A stretch of 64,000 nucleotides of DNA from Bicyclus anynana (GCF_947172395.1 NC_069097.1:11082142-11146141); one strand, 5' to 3'. Counted from the stretch's first letter, positions 1 through 10,499 are shown. Translations and numbers: made by a program. Notes: generated from the sequence alone by a model not told the origin.

Positions 1-177
1 AAATGGTGAAGGAAAAACATCGTGAGGAAACCTGCATACCAGAGACTTTTCTTAATTCTCTGCGCATGTGGAGTCTGCCAATCCGCATTTGGCCAGCGTG
101 GTGGACTATTGGCCTAACCCCACTCATTCTGAGAGGATACTCCAGCTCAGCAGTGAGCCTAATATGGGTTGGTAATT
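1..177 (+). repeat. SINE-A copy, 5' part cut by window edge
   Basis: This is the body and 3' end of the commonest SINE in the window. It matches the reverse complement of the copies at 7843, 31030, 43798 and 60485, sharing the blocks GTCTGCCAATCCGC and GAGCTCAGCAGTGAGCC, and ends in GGGTTGGT. The tRNA-like head lies outside the window, so completeness cannot be judged. Confidence 0.85.
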
Positions 178-480
178 ATGAATCCTTAATACTACTATTA
201 ATGCGGATGTAAGTTTGTTACGTAATACATCAGTCGTCGTGAAATTTTGCACACAAGTTCTCAGAAAAAGATTAAATTTTTCAACTAAAAAAAGTTACTA
301 GTTTTTCTGAAGGGTAGAGAATTCATATCTTATTTTAGATTGTATTTTATTGGCAACAAAATCTAAATTATACGCAGTCGAAATCACAGGAGTATAATAG
401 CATTAAAAAATAATAAAAACAAAGATAAATACGAAAACGTATAAATCTTCCGTTGGTGTTATAGTCTCAAGAATAACTGC
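178..480. other. AT-rich spacer, nothing recognised
   Basis: AT-rich sequence without a credible ORF, splice-flanked exon, tandem repeat or match to another part of the window. Confidence 0.5.
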
Positions 481-860
481 CTCATTGGTCTCGTGGCTAG
501 CTGGTCCAGCTACGGACAATGATGTCCAGATTTCGAATCCCGGGTCAGGCCAACAAAAAAAAATAGTTTATTGGGATTTTTCTTACAAGAAAAATCTTAA
601 TAGCAGCCTGGAGTTGGGAAGTTGGTGGTGTTAGTACACTCCCGTGCCTCGGAAAGCACGTAAAGCCGTCGGACCTGCGCCTGATCTCTCACCGGTCGTG
701 TCGGTTTGCCGTCCCATCGGATTTCGAGAGTGAGGGAAGAGAGAGTGCACCTGTGCTTGCGCACACACTTGTGCACTATAATATCTCCTGCGTACATGGT
801 TTATCTCACCATGAAGGCCCCCGCCGTGACGAAAAATCGGTAGGGAGCTTCTCAAGAATA
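481..860 (+). repeat. SINE-D, tRNA-derived
   Basis: The head resembles a tRNA: the A-box-like GGTCTCGTGGCTAGCTGG is followed by a B box, TTCGAATCCCGG, then an A-run. The body has CACTCCCGTGCCTCGG and GCCGTCGG, and the copy ends near the GCCCCCGCCGTGACG block. A fragment of the same body recurs near 28535. The short minus-strand open frames here are not credible genes. Confidence 0.7.
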
Positions 861-1011
861 TTTTATAATTAGGTATGTACAAAATCTATAATAATAAATA
901 TTCCTTTTTTATACAACCGATTTAGAAAACAAAAACATTCGCAGGAAACCAAAAAGCGAGAAATAACATTTAACCTACACATTCAACTAGTACATAGTAA
1001 CATTTTAACAG

Positions 1012-1290
1012 ACTTCAAAAAGGAGGAGGTTCTCAATTTGACCAGTATTTTTTTTTATATTGTATGTACACCGATTACTCGAAGACGCCTGGGCTGATTT
1101 CAAAAATTCTTTTTTTGTTTTGAAGGGTATTACCCCCATTTGGTCCCATTACCATCATGTCAAGATCTGATTATGGAATCTTGGAGAAATGTAGAGGAAC
1201 TTTCAAAAATGATATAGGTGCCCCTGCCCAGTGTGTTCGTAATTAATTAAGTAATTTAAGCCGTTTCTGATAGGACCACATGAAACAGCA
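1012..1290 (+). repeat. MITE-E type repeat, one end present
   Basis: Starts GACTTCAAAAAGGAGGAGGTTCT and continues with the same internal order as the copy at 34343 (TTCAAAAATTCTTTTTTTG, GGTCCCATT, then GCCGTTTCTG). The opposite terminal inverted repeat is not seen, so the copy is truncated or decayed. Confidence 0.55.
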
Positions 1291-1654
1291 CTGTCTGCAA
1301 AATCTGAATCTCTATGATATTACATGGCTTGAATTAATACATCACCGGCTTAGTCCAGTCAAAATACCAACGACAATAATAATTTACTTGAAAAAATATC
1401 CTCATACTTCTATTAAGAGAATTATTACAAGGAAAACGTAGGTAAAGATAAAGATAAAGCCTTTTTAATCAACCCTAACACCTAGGAGACCATTTTTAAT
1501 CTTTTAGGAGAGAAAAAAGGTATAACAAAACTTTCCGACCTTAAAAATAATGTTCGGCTTGGGACAACCCGGTACTAAATATAATGATGCTGTATTAAAG
1601 TATATTCACACGAGATTATTGCTAGGAATATTTGTAGCGTTTTCTATGAAAAGA

Positions 1655-1790
1655 AGCTTTAACCGAAATCTTAAAAAGCTTTCGCTTAATTGTTGGATCA
1701 AAGGTCGAATAAAGAATGCAGAAATCCTTGAGACGACGCGTATTGTGAGGATGTTTCTCACTTTGAAGTCCTCTCAACGGGACGTATAGA
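1655..1790 (+). pseudogene. R4/Dong-like LINE, 3' coding fragment
   Basis: The plus-strand frame encodes a stretch with KKLSLNCWIKGRIKNAEIL and RIVRMFLTL, matching the last about 40 residues of the R4/Dong-like ORF at 62397-64000. Only the extreme C-terminus survives. It is a dead 5'-truncated or decayed copy, directly followed by Helitron-like sequence. Confidence 0.7.
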
Positions 1791-1799
1791 TTTTTCCTA

Positions 1800-2100
1800 T
1801 CCTAATAATAAGTTTGTATGGATGTATGTGTGTTGGGATGTGTTAGATGTTTGTTACTCTTTACTACTGATGCGATTTGGCTGAAATTTGGAATGGAAAT
1901 AGATTTTACTCTGGATTAACACATAAGCTACTTTTCATTCCGAAAAAATCTATGGATTCCCGAGATTTGCGAAAACCTGTTGATTTTGATGGTATGAATG
2001 TTTGTTACTTTTTCACGCCTCGGCTACTGAACCGTTACCTGAAATATGAAGTAGAGATAGATTATAGTCAGGATTAACACATAGGCTACTTTTTATCCAG
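1800..2100 (+). repeat. Two Helitron-like fragments in tandem
   Basis: Two partial copies (about 1800-1975 and 1990-2100) share GCTGAAATTTGGAATGGAAAT and GGATTAACACATA with the copies at 28636 and 54072. Neither has the 3' CTAG end, so both are truncated. Confidence 0.65.
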
Positions 2101-2357
2101 GATTTAATCGATTAATAAGTTTGCGAATAAAAGACTGATCCGAAAATAAAAGACTGATCCGTAACGGTCGGGCCAGAGAACACCCCCAACTCTGGCAAGG
2201 TGCCCATAACCCAATCCCATGATCCTACTAAAACCTAAGCCGAAAAAAATAACCTCTATCCTTTCCATCTATACGTCCCCATCATAACACATTCGCTATT
2301 ACTCACACACTGCTACACACAATATACTACACAATCTACTCACCCTAAAAAACCACA

Positions 2358-4088
2358 ATGGAGACGGCACCCAATGTTTATAAACCTACCCAGGAGGGTC
2401 CCGGAAACGGGGAGTCCCTCACCGCGCCGTCACAACCGGCCTCGGCTGGAAGTGCGGCTGCGGTCTGCCCCACGTACTCTGGGGGGGGCAAGGTACCGCC
2501 TCGTGCTCTGCACGCCCAACAACTCTGCAATGCCCAACGGACCGACGGACAAGCTTTCAATGAACCCACCAAAACACCCGAACAATGGACCCCACAATTT
2601 AAGCCCACACGACAGACCCCGACCGACAAATTGGACACGACCATAAACACCTCCTCACTGGCTGTCGCTCTCCCGTCTTCTATCCCTGACTCCGCCTGGA
2701 CCCAAGTGGTGCCCAGGCACAAAAGGCGGAAAAATAAAAACAAGAAGAGAAAAACAAAGCGGACAGACGGACAAACAGAATTAGCAGTAGGGGAGGCGTC
2801 GGATAGGCCTTTGACAGGTCCAGGCAGGGACACCCAGGTGGCGGGAAATAACCGAACGGGGGGCCCTTACAGTCTAAGCGGGACTGGGCAGCAGCCGACA
2901 TCCGGTGGCTGCCCACCCGCGGAGGCTGTCGCCCCACGTCCGGGGACGAGCCAAACCACAGGTGTGCCCCGGCCAGGACCTGCCAAGGGAAAATTCGACA
3001 CCACAAACAGAAACGCATCTAGACCAAACATCCCCGCCCAACGTCGGCCACACCCAACTGGTAGTGAGGCCGGTAAGGGCGGGAACCCTGCGACATCGTC
3101 GTCAACGAGCCAGTCCGGCAAAAAGCGGGATAGGCTCGACGACACGATCTCGCCGCGGGGACAATCTAAACGATTTAAAACGGATAGACGTTCCGGGGTA
3201 ACGTACGCGAGTGCGGCGCAGCCGCACCTTAGCGTAGCAATTGCCCTGGAACCTAAAACGGATTTCACAGCGCAAGAGACGGCAGGTATTCAAAGTCAAA
3301 TCTCGAAAGAGATAATTGAGACCTGCCTCCGAGACCCTATACCGGGTCTGCCTCTTACACACGCCCCAGTTTTCACAGGAAAGGCCCTCTTAAGTGAGGG
3401 CGTCCTAAAACTGTGGTGTAAGGACGAGCCATCACTCCAGTGGTTACATGCAGTCGTCCCACGGCTGCGGTCGCCACGGGAGAAGCACACCGTAGTTATA
3501 CGAAGGCAGTGCGACATCCCAAGTCGGATTAAGACGGCACTTTTTGTGCCTGACTACGATGGGGACATCGGTACACTACACCGTGTCCTCAGCCGTCAAA
3601 ATCCGGCTTATGATGTCAAGTCATGGTCTTTATATAACTACAAGAGAACTAACAGTAGACCTCCTGGAGTGTTCCTAGTCCTAGGAATACCTCAGGAGCA
3701 AATCAAGACGATCCTGACCAATGAACGAAGGATTGCGTACATGACAGGGTCCATTTACCTCCGGTTCTTCAGAAATGAAGAACTGAGTGAGGTACCACCA
3801 GGGTGGGATCCCCCCCCTGCCCCCCAAATGGACACTGAAGCTACTGTAACAGAGGCTACTGAAACGAATTCAGAAGCCTCTGTTACAGAAACTCTTGATA
3901 AACCCAGGTCAAGGATCACGGAACCCGACCTCGCGGCACCCGGACCTAGTGCACCACCCCCTTCGGATGGGACACCATGGGAAGGCTGCCGAGGGTCGGA
4001 GGAGGTGCATTCCGATGACTCGGACAGCTTGACGAGCCATTTAAACATCCTTTTACAAGAGTGGGCCCCTGGGGCCCACCATAACTGA
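2358..4088 (+). CDS. ORF1 protein of LINE A (DUF4780-like)
   Basis: A 576-residue ORF1 protein, the presumed RNA-binding (gag-like) component of the LINE ribonucleoprotein. ATG at 2358 follows an A-rich leader (AAACCACAATGG). Residues 1-270 are low complexity, rich in Pro, Gly, Ser and Thr, with a basic patch (KRRKNKNKKRK, about residue 123) that could bind RNA or act as a nuclear signal. Residues about 280-475 resemble the DUF4780 domain of insect retroelement ORF1 proteins, with GVLKLWCKDEPSLQWL and a following FVPDYDGD block. No CCHC zinc knuckle is visible, unlike many LINE ORF1 proteins. The tail is acidic and Ser/Thr-rich. The frame is fully open although ORF2 is broken. ORF2 follows in another frame. 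The minus-strand open frames here are shadows. Confidence 0.88.
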   Translation: METAPNVYKPTQEGPGNGESLTAPSQPASAGSAAAVCPTYSGGGKVPPRALHAQQLCNAQRTDGQAFNEPTKTPEQWTPQFKPTRQTPTDKLDTTINTSSLAVALPSSIPDSAWTQVVPRHKRRKNKNKKRKTKRTDGQTELAVGEASDRPLTGPGRDTQVAGNNRTGGPYSLSGTGQQPTSGGCPPAEAVAPRPGTSQTTGVPRPGPAKGKFDTTNRNASRPNIPAQRRPHPTGSEAGKGGNPATSSSTSQSGKKRDRLDDTISPRGQSKRFKTDRRSGVTYASAAQPHLSVAIALEPKTDFTAQETAGIQSQISKEIIETCLRDPIPGLPLTHAPVFTGKALLSEGVLKLWCKDEPSLQWLHAVVPRLRSPREKHTVVIRRQCDIPSRIKTALFVPDYDGDIGTLHRVLSRQNPAYDVKSWSLYNYKRTNSRPPGVFLVLGIPQEQIKTILTNERRIAYMTGSIYLRFFRNEELSEVPPGWDPPPAPQMDTEATVTEATETNSEASVTETLDKPRSRITEPDLAAPGPSAPPPSDGTPWEGCRGSEEVHSDDSDSLTSHLNILLQEWAPGAHHN

Positions 4089-4104
4089 TCTCATTTTCAG
4101 TACC

Positions 4105-7100
4105 ATACAAGTGCTGCAGGCCAACCTCCAGCACAAACACCTGGCTGTAGCGGCTCTACGGCGACAGCTGGAGGTCAACGCTGACACCATAGCCCTGATC
4201 CAAGAGCCGTGGATCCGGAGAAACACTGTATGCGGACTCAGCAACTGCAGCGGTAAGTTATTCTATAACAGCCAAAGCGAAAAGCCTAGAACATGCATAT
4301 ATATACCTCGCTGCATTGCGGCGACATTACTAACACAATACTGTTACAGAGACCTAACAACAGTAAGAATACAAAATGGAACGCCTCAACCATCGCATGC
4401 GTCAGCCAGGCCGCTTGTCCTGGCATCGCTATACCTACCAATAGAAGAACAACTACCACCACAGCAGGTCGTGGACCTCATCAAATACTGTGAAGAGAGC
4501 AACATTGACCTCATAATAGCTGTGGATACAAACGCGCATCACTCCCTATGGGGCAGTGAAGACAACAACAAGAGAGGTGAGCAGTTAATCTCATATCTAT
4601 TAACCACTAATCTTAACATTCTAAACAGGGGCAAGGAACCAACCTTCGTCTCAAGCAGATACCAAACAATTGTGGATATCACCCTTGCATCAAACAACAT
4701 TGAAGACAGAGTAAATAATTGGCACGTATGTAAAGAGCTATCACTCTGCGACCACCGCAGAATAAGCTTTGAAATAAACCTTAACAAAAAACAAGACACC
4801 CCATGGAGAAACCCAAGGAAGACAAACATACATACCTACAAACGCCTTTAAACTGGCACACAAGCCAACGTGACATTGGCAAAATTAAACAGTACAAATG
4901 AAATAAACAACCTAGTTGACAAAGTAACGAAACAAATGAGAAGCAGTTTCGAAGAGGCGTGCCCTCTGAAGATACACTCAACGAAACAAACCCCACTACA
5001 CAGCTGGTGGGGCCCAGAGCTGGAAAACAGAAGGAAACATTTGAGGAAATTATACAACAAAGCCAAAAACACTAGGAAACCCACAGACTGGGACTCTTTC
5101 AAAGACAACCAGAATGAATACAAACACATCGTAAGGCAGAAAGACACAAAAGCGTGGCGGAAATTCTGCACAAACATCGAATCCTATGATAACACAAATA
5201 AAGTGAGGAAAATCTTAATAAAAGACCACTCACTTACACTAGGCTCACTAAAGAGAGCAGATGGTACATATATATACAAACACAGATCAAGAAATAAGTA
5301 GAACCTTGATTGATACACACTTCCCGGGCTGCAGTATAATAAGTAGTCCAACATGGAATGATGAAAACCAAGCACCACCAACAGATGACGACTGGGACCT
5401 AGCTAACAACGTTGTCACAAACGACAGGTTAAAATGGGCAATTAACTCCTTCCACCCCTTTAAATCGCCAGGAACGGACGAAATCTTCCCTGCGCTCATA
5501 CAGTGGGGGTCAAAACACCTCATACCATTGCTAGCGGCACTATTTAAAGCATGCCTAGCATACAGATACATCCCACAAACATGGAGAACGGTTAAAGTAA
5601 TTTTCCTACCTAAACCAGGTAAGACTGACTACACAAACCCAAGATCCTTCAGACCAATCAGCCTAACATCGTTTCTACTGAAAACCCTAGAAAGGCTGGG
5701 AGACAGATACTTACGCGATGGGGTGCTAAGCTCAACGCCCCTTCACAATAACCAACATGCCTACAGCACAGGAAAATCGACGGAAACAGCACTACATGCT
5801 GTAGTGAGCAAAATCGAACATAACCTAGAAAACAGGGTGGCGACACTGGCGACCTTCATTGACATAGAAGGCGCCTTCGACAGAACAACTTTTACGAGCA
5901 TAGACCAATCCTTGGAAAGATACAAAGTACCTCTGACTCTGAGGAGATGGATAAACGCACTCCTAAAACAAAGAATTATACAAATAGACATAAACGGCAA
6001 AACACACGGCCTAGTGGCCAAAGGCTGCCCCCAAGGTGGCGTCTTATCGCCGCTCCTGTGGAACATGGTGGTGGACGACCTGACAAGGAAATTAAACGCC
6101 AAAGGGTACACCACGATAGGATACGCTGATGATATAACAATCCTTATCAGCGGAAAACATGAAAACACACTGTGCAACATAATGCAAAATGCACTCAAAC
6201 TAATAGAAAATGGTGCACAGACAACGAACTATCTGTAAACCCTAAGAAAACGGAACTGATACTTTTCACAAACAAGAGGAAGCCCGACCTCAATAGACTA
6301 CCAAAACTATTCAATACAACCCTAAATCTATCCACTGAGGTAAAATATTTAGGGGTAATAATGGATCAAAAACTGAACTGGAAAAAACACATAGAAACGA
6401 AGATCCAAAGATCAACTACAATCCTGACCCAATGCAAACGCATGATAGGGAAGACCTGGGGCCTTAAACCTCACATAGTGAAATGGCTCTACGAAACAGT
6501 TGTAAGAAGCTCCATGACCTATGCCTGCGTAATCTGGTGGCCTAGGACACTCCTAATAACAAGTCAGCAAGAACTACAAAAGTTCCAGAGGCAAGCATGT
6601 CTAGCAATAACAGGCAGCATGAGTACAACACCCACAACCGCATTAGAGGTAATACTGGGAATACCACCCCTTCACCTCCGCATCAAAGAGGAAGCAGTAT
6701 TGACAGCCCTCAGGCTAAAATCTAGTGGGCAATGGAAAGACACAAACACAGGCCACGCAAGCCTATTAACGAAAGAAAAGGCAAACCATCCACAATTAGA
6801 GTGGTTATGCGACAAAACGGGAAAACAACACCTGATGGACAAGAAATACAAAATCATCATAGATGACGCGGAAACAAGACCGAATGTGAACACAGTAGAA
6901 GTGTACACAGATGGATCAAAAACAAATTTAGGAACAGGTACTGGAGTCTACTGCCCAGAATTCAACATAAACATCACACAAGCATTGGGTAAGAACAACT
7001 CCGTTTTCCAGGCGGAGTGCGTTGGAATCACAATTGCGGCCATAGCAATGAACGCAAGAAAGGTAACAAACTTTAACATTAACATTTGCAGTGACAGTCA

Positions 7101-7722
7101 GGCAGTACTAAAAGCTCTAAAAAAGCACACGACCTCTTCAAAACTTATCTCAGACTGTCATTTAGCACTAACCAACTTAACAAAAACAAACAACGTTACA
7201 CTAAAATGGGTGAAGGGTCACAACGGCAACACAGGTAATGACAGGGCAGACGAACTGGCACGCAAAGGCACAACACTGAAGGTTGCTGGACCACTTCCAA
7301 TGGTACCAATACCCTACAGTGAGTACAAAACATGGCTCCGCAAGGAGACACGAATGTCACACGATCAGTCATGGGCAGACACTAATGAATGCAAACACAC
7401 AAAACAGGTTCTTCCAAGACTCGACTCACGTTTGACCACAAAACTACTTAAACTAAACCGTAGCAAACTTAAAACTGTTACTGAACTAATGACAGGACAC
7501 TGTTCACTAAACAAACACCTTTCGGTTCTAGGTATAACCGACAGCCCTCTTTGCAGAGCATGCATGGAGGAAGAGGAAACCCCGATACATGTTATGCTTA
7601 GATGCAGAGGTGTATCTGAACAACGCGCAGCACACATTGGATCCCCAGCAACACTCCATGAGGCGTTCGGCGACCTGGGCGGCCTGCTAAGCTTCTGGAG
7701 CGAGCTCGGTTGGCTGGAGTGA
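4105..7722 (+). pseudogene. ORF2 of LINE A: endonuclease-RT-RNase H, broken
   Basis: This encodes the nicking endonuclease and reverse transcriptase for target-primed reverse transcription. The N-terminal AP endonuclease has LQANLQHK, NAHHSLWG and CDHRR; the last is SDHRH in element B, so the usual Ser is Cys here. RT blocks include FRPISLTSFLLKTLE, GCPQGGVLSPLLW and YADD (near 6121). RNase H shows YTDGSK, QAEC, SDSQA and NDRADELA. A C-terminal CCHC finger follows (CRACMEEEETPIHVMLRC). Breaks are an in-frame TAA at 4849, a frameshift in the AT-rich run near 5265-5275 and a second near 6206-6215 that restores the first frame. No ATG starts the frame; ATA at 4105 may be a decayed start. ORF2 opens just after the ORF1 TGA (4086-4088), in the +1 frame. 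Confidence 0.9.
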
Positions 7723-7797
7723 CTCCGGCGGGGACCAGCACCGAAGGGACCTACGTACAACGGCCAAACCTTAGTGGCCAAGTGCGGATAAGGCCCA

Positions 7798-7822
7798 GGA
7801 AGAAAAGAAGAAGAAGAAGAAG
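7798..7822 (+). repeat. (GAA)n tail of LINE A
   Basis: A run of GAA/AAG triplets directly before the right TSD. Element B ends in the same kind of tail, which suggests a family-specific 3' tail rather than poly(A). Confidence 0.85.
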
Positions 7823-7842
7823 AAGTTTGCGAATTATCGCAT

Positions 7843-8163
7843 CGTCGTCGTCTTTATCAACCCATATACGTCTCACTGCTGAGCTCGAGTCTCCTCTCAG
7901 AATGAGAGGGGTTAGGCCAATAGTCCACCACGCTGGCCCAATGCGGTTTGGCAGACTTCACACACGCAGAGAATTAAGAAATTTTCTGGTGTGCAGGTTT
8001 CCTCACGATGTTTTCCTTCACCGTTTGAGACGCGTATTTAATTTCTTAAAATGCACACAACTGAAAAGTTGGAGGTATATGCCCCGGATTCGAACCCAAA
8101 CCCTCTGGAATCGGAGGTAGAGGTCATATCCACTCTATCACGGCTCTCGCACGTCTATCACGT
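7843..8163 (-). repeat. SINE-A, full length, with TSD
   Basis: Full-length SINE-A on the minus strand, flanked by the 11-bp TSD AATTATCGCAT (7832-7842 and 8164-8174). On the minus strand the tRNA-like head (GATAGAGTGG A-box region, GGTTCGAATCC B box) lies at the right end, and the (GAC/GAT)n tail at the left. The left TSD overlaps the right TSD of LINE A by 3 bp, so two insertions hit nearly the same site. Confidence 0.9.
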
Positions 8164-8455
8164 AATTATCGCATATAAGTACTCAAATAATTCGTGATAA
8201 GGTCACAGATATGAACAAAAATAATAATGAAGTGGATCGATAGCACGCGACCGTTTCTCTACAAATTCAATATTCAAATTCACCACAGTTCACTCGAATT
8301 GTTCGTACTAAAGTTTTCAATAGTATAGTTTAAAATTAATTTTGCCTGGGACTCCATTTACCCGTATAAGTCCCGAATGAATGAATTAGTGATAACACTG
8401 TTCAATGTTCTTAGTGCTGTCTATACTTTGCTTAATATTTAATTTATACTAACAC

Positions 8456-8479
8456 TAGCTGACGGACCGCGGTTACACC
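8456..8479 (-). repeat. Helitron-like element, 3' end, split by an insertion
   Basis: CTAGCTGACGGACCGCGGTT is the reverse complement of the conserved Helitron-like 3' end. The element resumes at 8831 (ACCCGCGTAGTTTCTGTTCC) and runs to about 8915; the 351-bp repeat at 8480-8830 interrupts it. Confidence 0.7.
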
Positions 8480-8830
8480 TAATATAGGATTCAAAGGTGA
8501 TTACAAATATAGGAAAAGTAATGTCGAACAAAGGTTATGATTCACAACACTTGTCAGGACAACTTAATTAACAAATCAAACTGTAACCAAAATAAGACCC
8601 TAGAATGGCAGAGAATGACCTTGAGTGAAGTCACGTACTTGTGAACGATGTGTGTAGGGTTAAAGGTACCTTTGACTGTTAACAAACAATCCCCTTTTCC
8701 ACTCAAGTCACTCTTCCCGTCTATCCCAAGTAACCCATAAAGACTAATTACACAACAAGAGATGTGGACGGCTCGAACGCCACGAGCACACTGAAGCCGT
8801 CCGTACCGCAAGTCGTAACGCGGCGATAAC
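8480..8830 (-). repeat. 351-bp dispersed repeat inserted in Helitron-like DNA
   Basis: Flanked by ACACC (8475-8479 and 8831-8835), a likely 5-bp TSD. Read on the minus strand it begins TGTTATCGCCGCG and is about 80-85% like the copy at 10682-10990 in inverted orientation. There are no clear terminal inverted repeats. A 5-bp TSD and a TG start would fit a solo LTR, but the CA end is not seen, so the class is uncertain. Confidence 0.6.
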
Positions 8831-8915
8831 ACACCCGCGTAGTTTCTGTTCCCGTGAGAATATGGAGATAAAATATAGCCAATGACATTCACAAATAACG
8901 TGGCTTTAACACCTG
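8831..8915 (-). repeat. Helitron-like element, continuation
   Basis: Second part of the element interrupted at 8480: GTTCCCGTGAGAATATGGAG and AAATATAGCC blocks shared with the copies at 9888, 23196 and 26311. Confidence 0.65.
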
Positions 8916-8970
8916 ATGTTAAGTGACGATGCAGTGTAAGATGGAAGTGGGCTTACTTGTAAGAGGTACA
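8916..8970 (-). repeat. SINE-B 3' fragment
   Basis: CACCTGATGTTAAGTGACG to GGGCTTACTTGTAAG matches the 3' portion of SINE-B. The remainder is missing. Confidence 0.6.
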
Positions 8971-9005
8971 AGCCCCTGTAGCCAAGTGGCACGTCGATTC
9001 TCTTT

Positions 9006-9132
9006 CTACGATCGCAAACGCTTTGAAAACTAGAAAGATGTATGGGAATGACATTTGCTATCGACAGGTCACGTGATCAAGATCTGTCATTCCCATATAC
9101 TTTTCTAGTTTTCGAAGCGTTTGCGATCGTAG
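9006..9132. repeat. Long hairpin, 48-bp arms
   Basis: The left arm at 9006-9053 (starts CTACGATCGCAAACG) and the right arm at 9085-9132 are reverse complements apart from about 3 mismatches, with a 31-nt loop containing GGTCACGTGATC. The preceding TAGCCAAGTGGCACG resembles a Pol III A box. It may be a small foldback element or a hairpin RNA source; no other copy is seen here. Confidence 0.8.
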
Positions 9133-9299
9133 AATGCCCTTCAGTGTAACACTCAAACGTTTTGCTAAAAAACTGACATCGGAGTGGAGCACTGGCAGCG
9201 AGCAACTAGCCGCTCGTTGCTCGTTTCGAGCGCCTTATTTTCCCGTACTGACTGCACGAATGCTCGCTATGTAACACGTTACGCCCCGTAACGTCGGTC

Positions 9300-9539
9300 A
9301 GTGGCTAGGCCGTAGAGAGAATGTCAAATACTAGAGGGCCTAAAGTAATGACAAAATGGAGACCACCGGAAAAACGATTACAAGGGAGACCTAAAAAAAG
9401 ATGGCTAGATTGTGTTAAAGAGGACCTGCAATAAATGGAAAAACTATCTGCGTGGGAAAAAACTGCAAGGAATAGAAATGAATATAGAAAAGTGGTAGAG
9501 GAGCTAAGAGTAAAGGGTTTTAGCGCCGAAAGAAGTAAG
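9300..9539 (+). pseudogene. 5'-truncated LINE 3' end with TSD
   Basis: Flanked by the 11-bp TSD TAACGTCGGTC (9289-9299 and 9540-9550). The plus strand encodes a decayed LINE ORF2 C-terminus with RGPKVMTKWRPP, GRPKKRWLDCVKEDL, an in-frame stop, then a conserved-looking tail ending SAERSK, and an (AAGT)n end. The GRPxxRW motif is common at the C-terminus of RTE-type and related elements. This family differs from the other RTE-like copies in the window. Confidence 0.8.
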
Positions 9540-9550
9540 TAACGTCGGTC

Positions 9551-9887
9551 GGTATCGACCTTAAAACAACTATCCGTCTATAATATTAAGCCAACCATCG
9601 TAAATTGGGATTAGGTTTTGAATAGTGGCACTACTGCAATGCTAATAACTCATACAAATAACAGTTCAAAGTTTGCAACATTGGACTCCGTACATTAAAC
9701 TGTCCAAATCGCCGAAGTTGATCACGCTCAACTGGAAACTGCTTGCAGATGTCACTAATTAGAAAGTTCCGACGTAGGTATAATTAGTAAGTTCTAAGAC
9801 GTTTGAGCTCTAAACATGCTTTATTAGACTATAGGGATGGCGTACAAGTTTTCGTGTATTCATGTTATTTAGCACTAGTAGACGCTG
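9551..9887. other. Unique AT-rich spacer
   Basis: No coding potential, repeat match or hairpin recognised. Confidence 0.4.
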
Positions 9888-10010
9888 CACGGTTTCACCT
9901 GCGTAGTTTACGTTTCCGCAGGGATACGGGGATAAAATATAGCCTATAGCACCCGGGAATAATATAGCTTTCCAACAGTTAAAGAGTTTATTAAATCGGT
10001 TCTGTACTTT
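9888..10010 (-). repeat. Helitron-like fragment
   Basis: Shares the GGTTTCACCTGCGTAGTTTA, AAATATAGCCTAT and AAATCGGTTC blocks of the Helitron-like family in minus orientation. The CTAG end is altered and the other end missing. Confidence 0.6.
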
Positions 10011-10083
10011 CCGAGCCTATTCAATGCAAACAAACAATCAAATCTTTCCTCTATAAAATAGTAAGTTAGTATATTACTGCAAC

Positions 10084-10118
10084 TTTAGCTAATCTATCGA
10101 TACTATAGATTAGCTAAA
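10084..10118. repeat. Short perfect hairpin
   Basis: 14-bp perfect arms, TTTAGCTAATCTAT and its complement, around a 7-nt loop. Isolated, with no copy elsewhere in the window. Confidence 0.7.
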
Positions 10119-10499
10119 GCTGCAGTCTGACACTTTTATTGGGATCCTGAAAATCAACTCTGGTAATATTGCAAGACGTAAGAAGAAGTTATAATAAAAA
10201 TTGCTAATCTCAGCAATTTAATATTAATAAAATAAATTATTAAATTATTAAAAATTGTGAATACTTATTAGTATTTTTTTTACAATTTCTTTTTAAATCT
10301 TGTATCAGGATGGCATTACCAATTTCTTACAGCTTCAGGATAAACCACCAACTCAAAGCAAACTAAATGTATATGTATACGAATATGGTAGGTTAGGTTA
10401 AGTTAGTTAGTGAGAGGTTAAGTTAACTTTTAATTCTTTTAAAGTAAAGGAATATGTACTCTTAGTAACTTGCTATATTTAAGAAAGGATCAGAAAAGT
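10119..10499. other. AT-rich spacer
   Basis: Low-complexity AT sequence. A short GGTTAGGTTAAGTTAGTTAG run near 10390 is the only patterned part. Confidence 0.4.

Larger units (their letters stand above)
2129..7822 (+). mobile_element. LOA-like non-LTR retrotransposon A, full length
   Basis: A 5.7-kb LINE with a 229-bp 5' leader, ORF1 (2358-4088), ORF2 (about 4105-7722), a 75-bp 3' UTR and a (GAA)n tail. It is flanked by a perfect 12-bp TSD, AAGTTTGCGAAT, at 2117-2128 and 7823-7834, so the insertion is full length. The domain order AP endonuclease, RT, RNase H, CCHC, with FLDIEGAFD-type RT sequence, is typical of the LOA/I group. Clade assignment is from memory of family motifs. ORF2 is broken, so the copy cannot move by itself. 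Confidence 0.9.

Noticed and set aside
2129..2160. Tandem AATAAAAGACTGATCCG at the LINE A start as a separate promoter repeat
   Set aside because: Only two copies of about 17-18 bp; it may be 5' duplication at insertion, so it is not enough to call a regulatory element.
2378..2833. 151-codon minus-strand ORF
   Set aside because: It lies antisense within ORF1 of LINE A, whose plus frame has the known domain; it is a shadow of GC-rich coding sequence.
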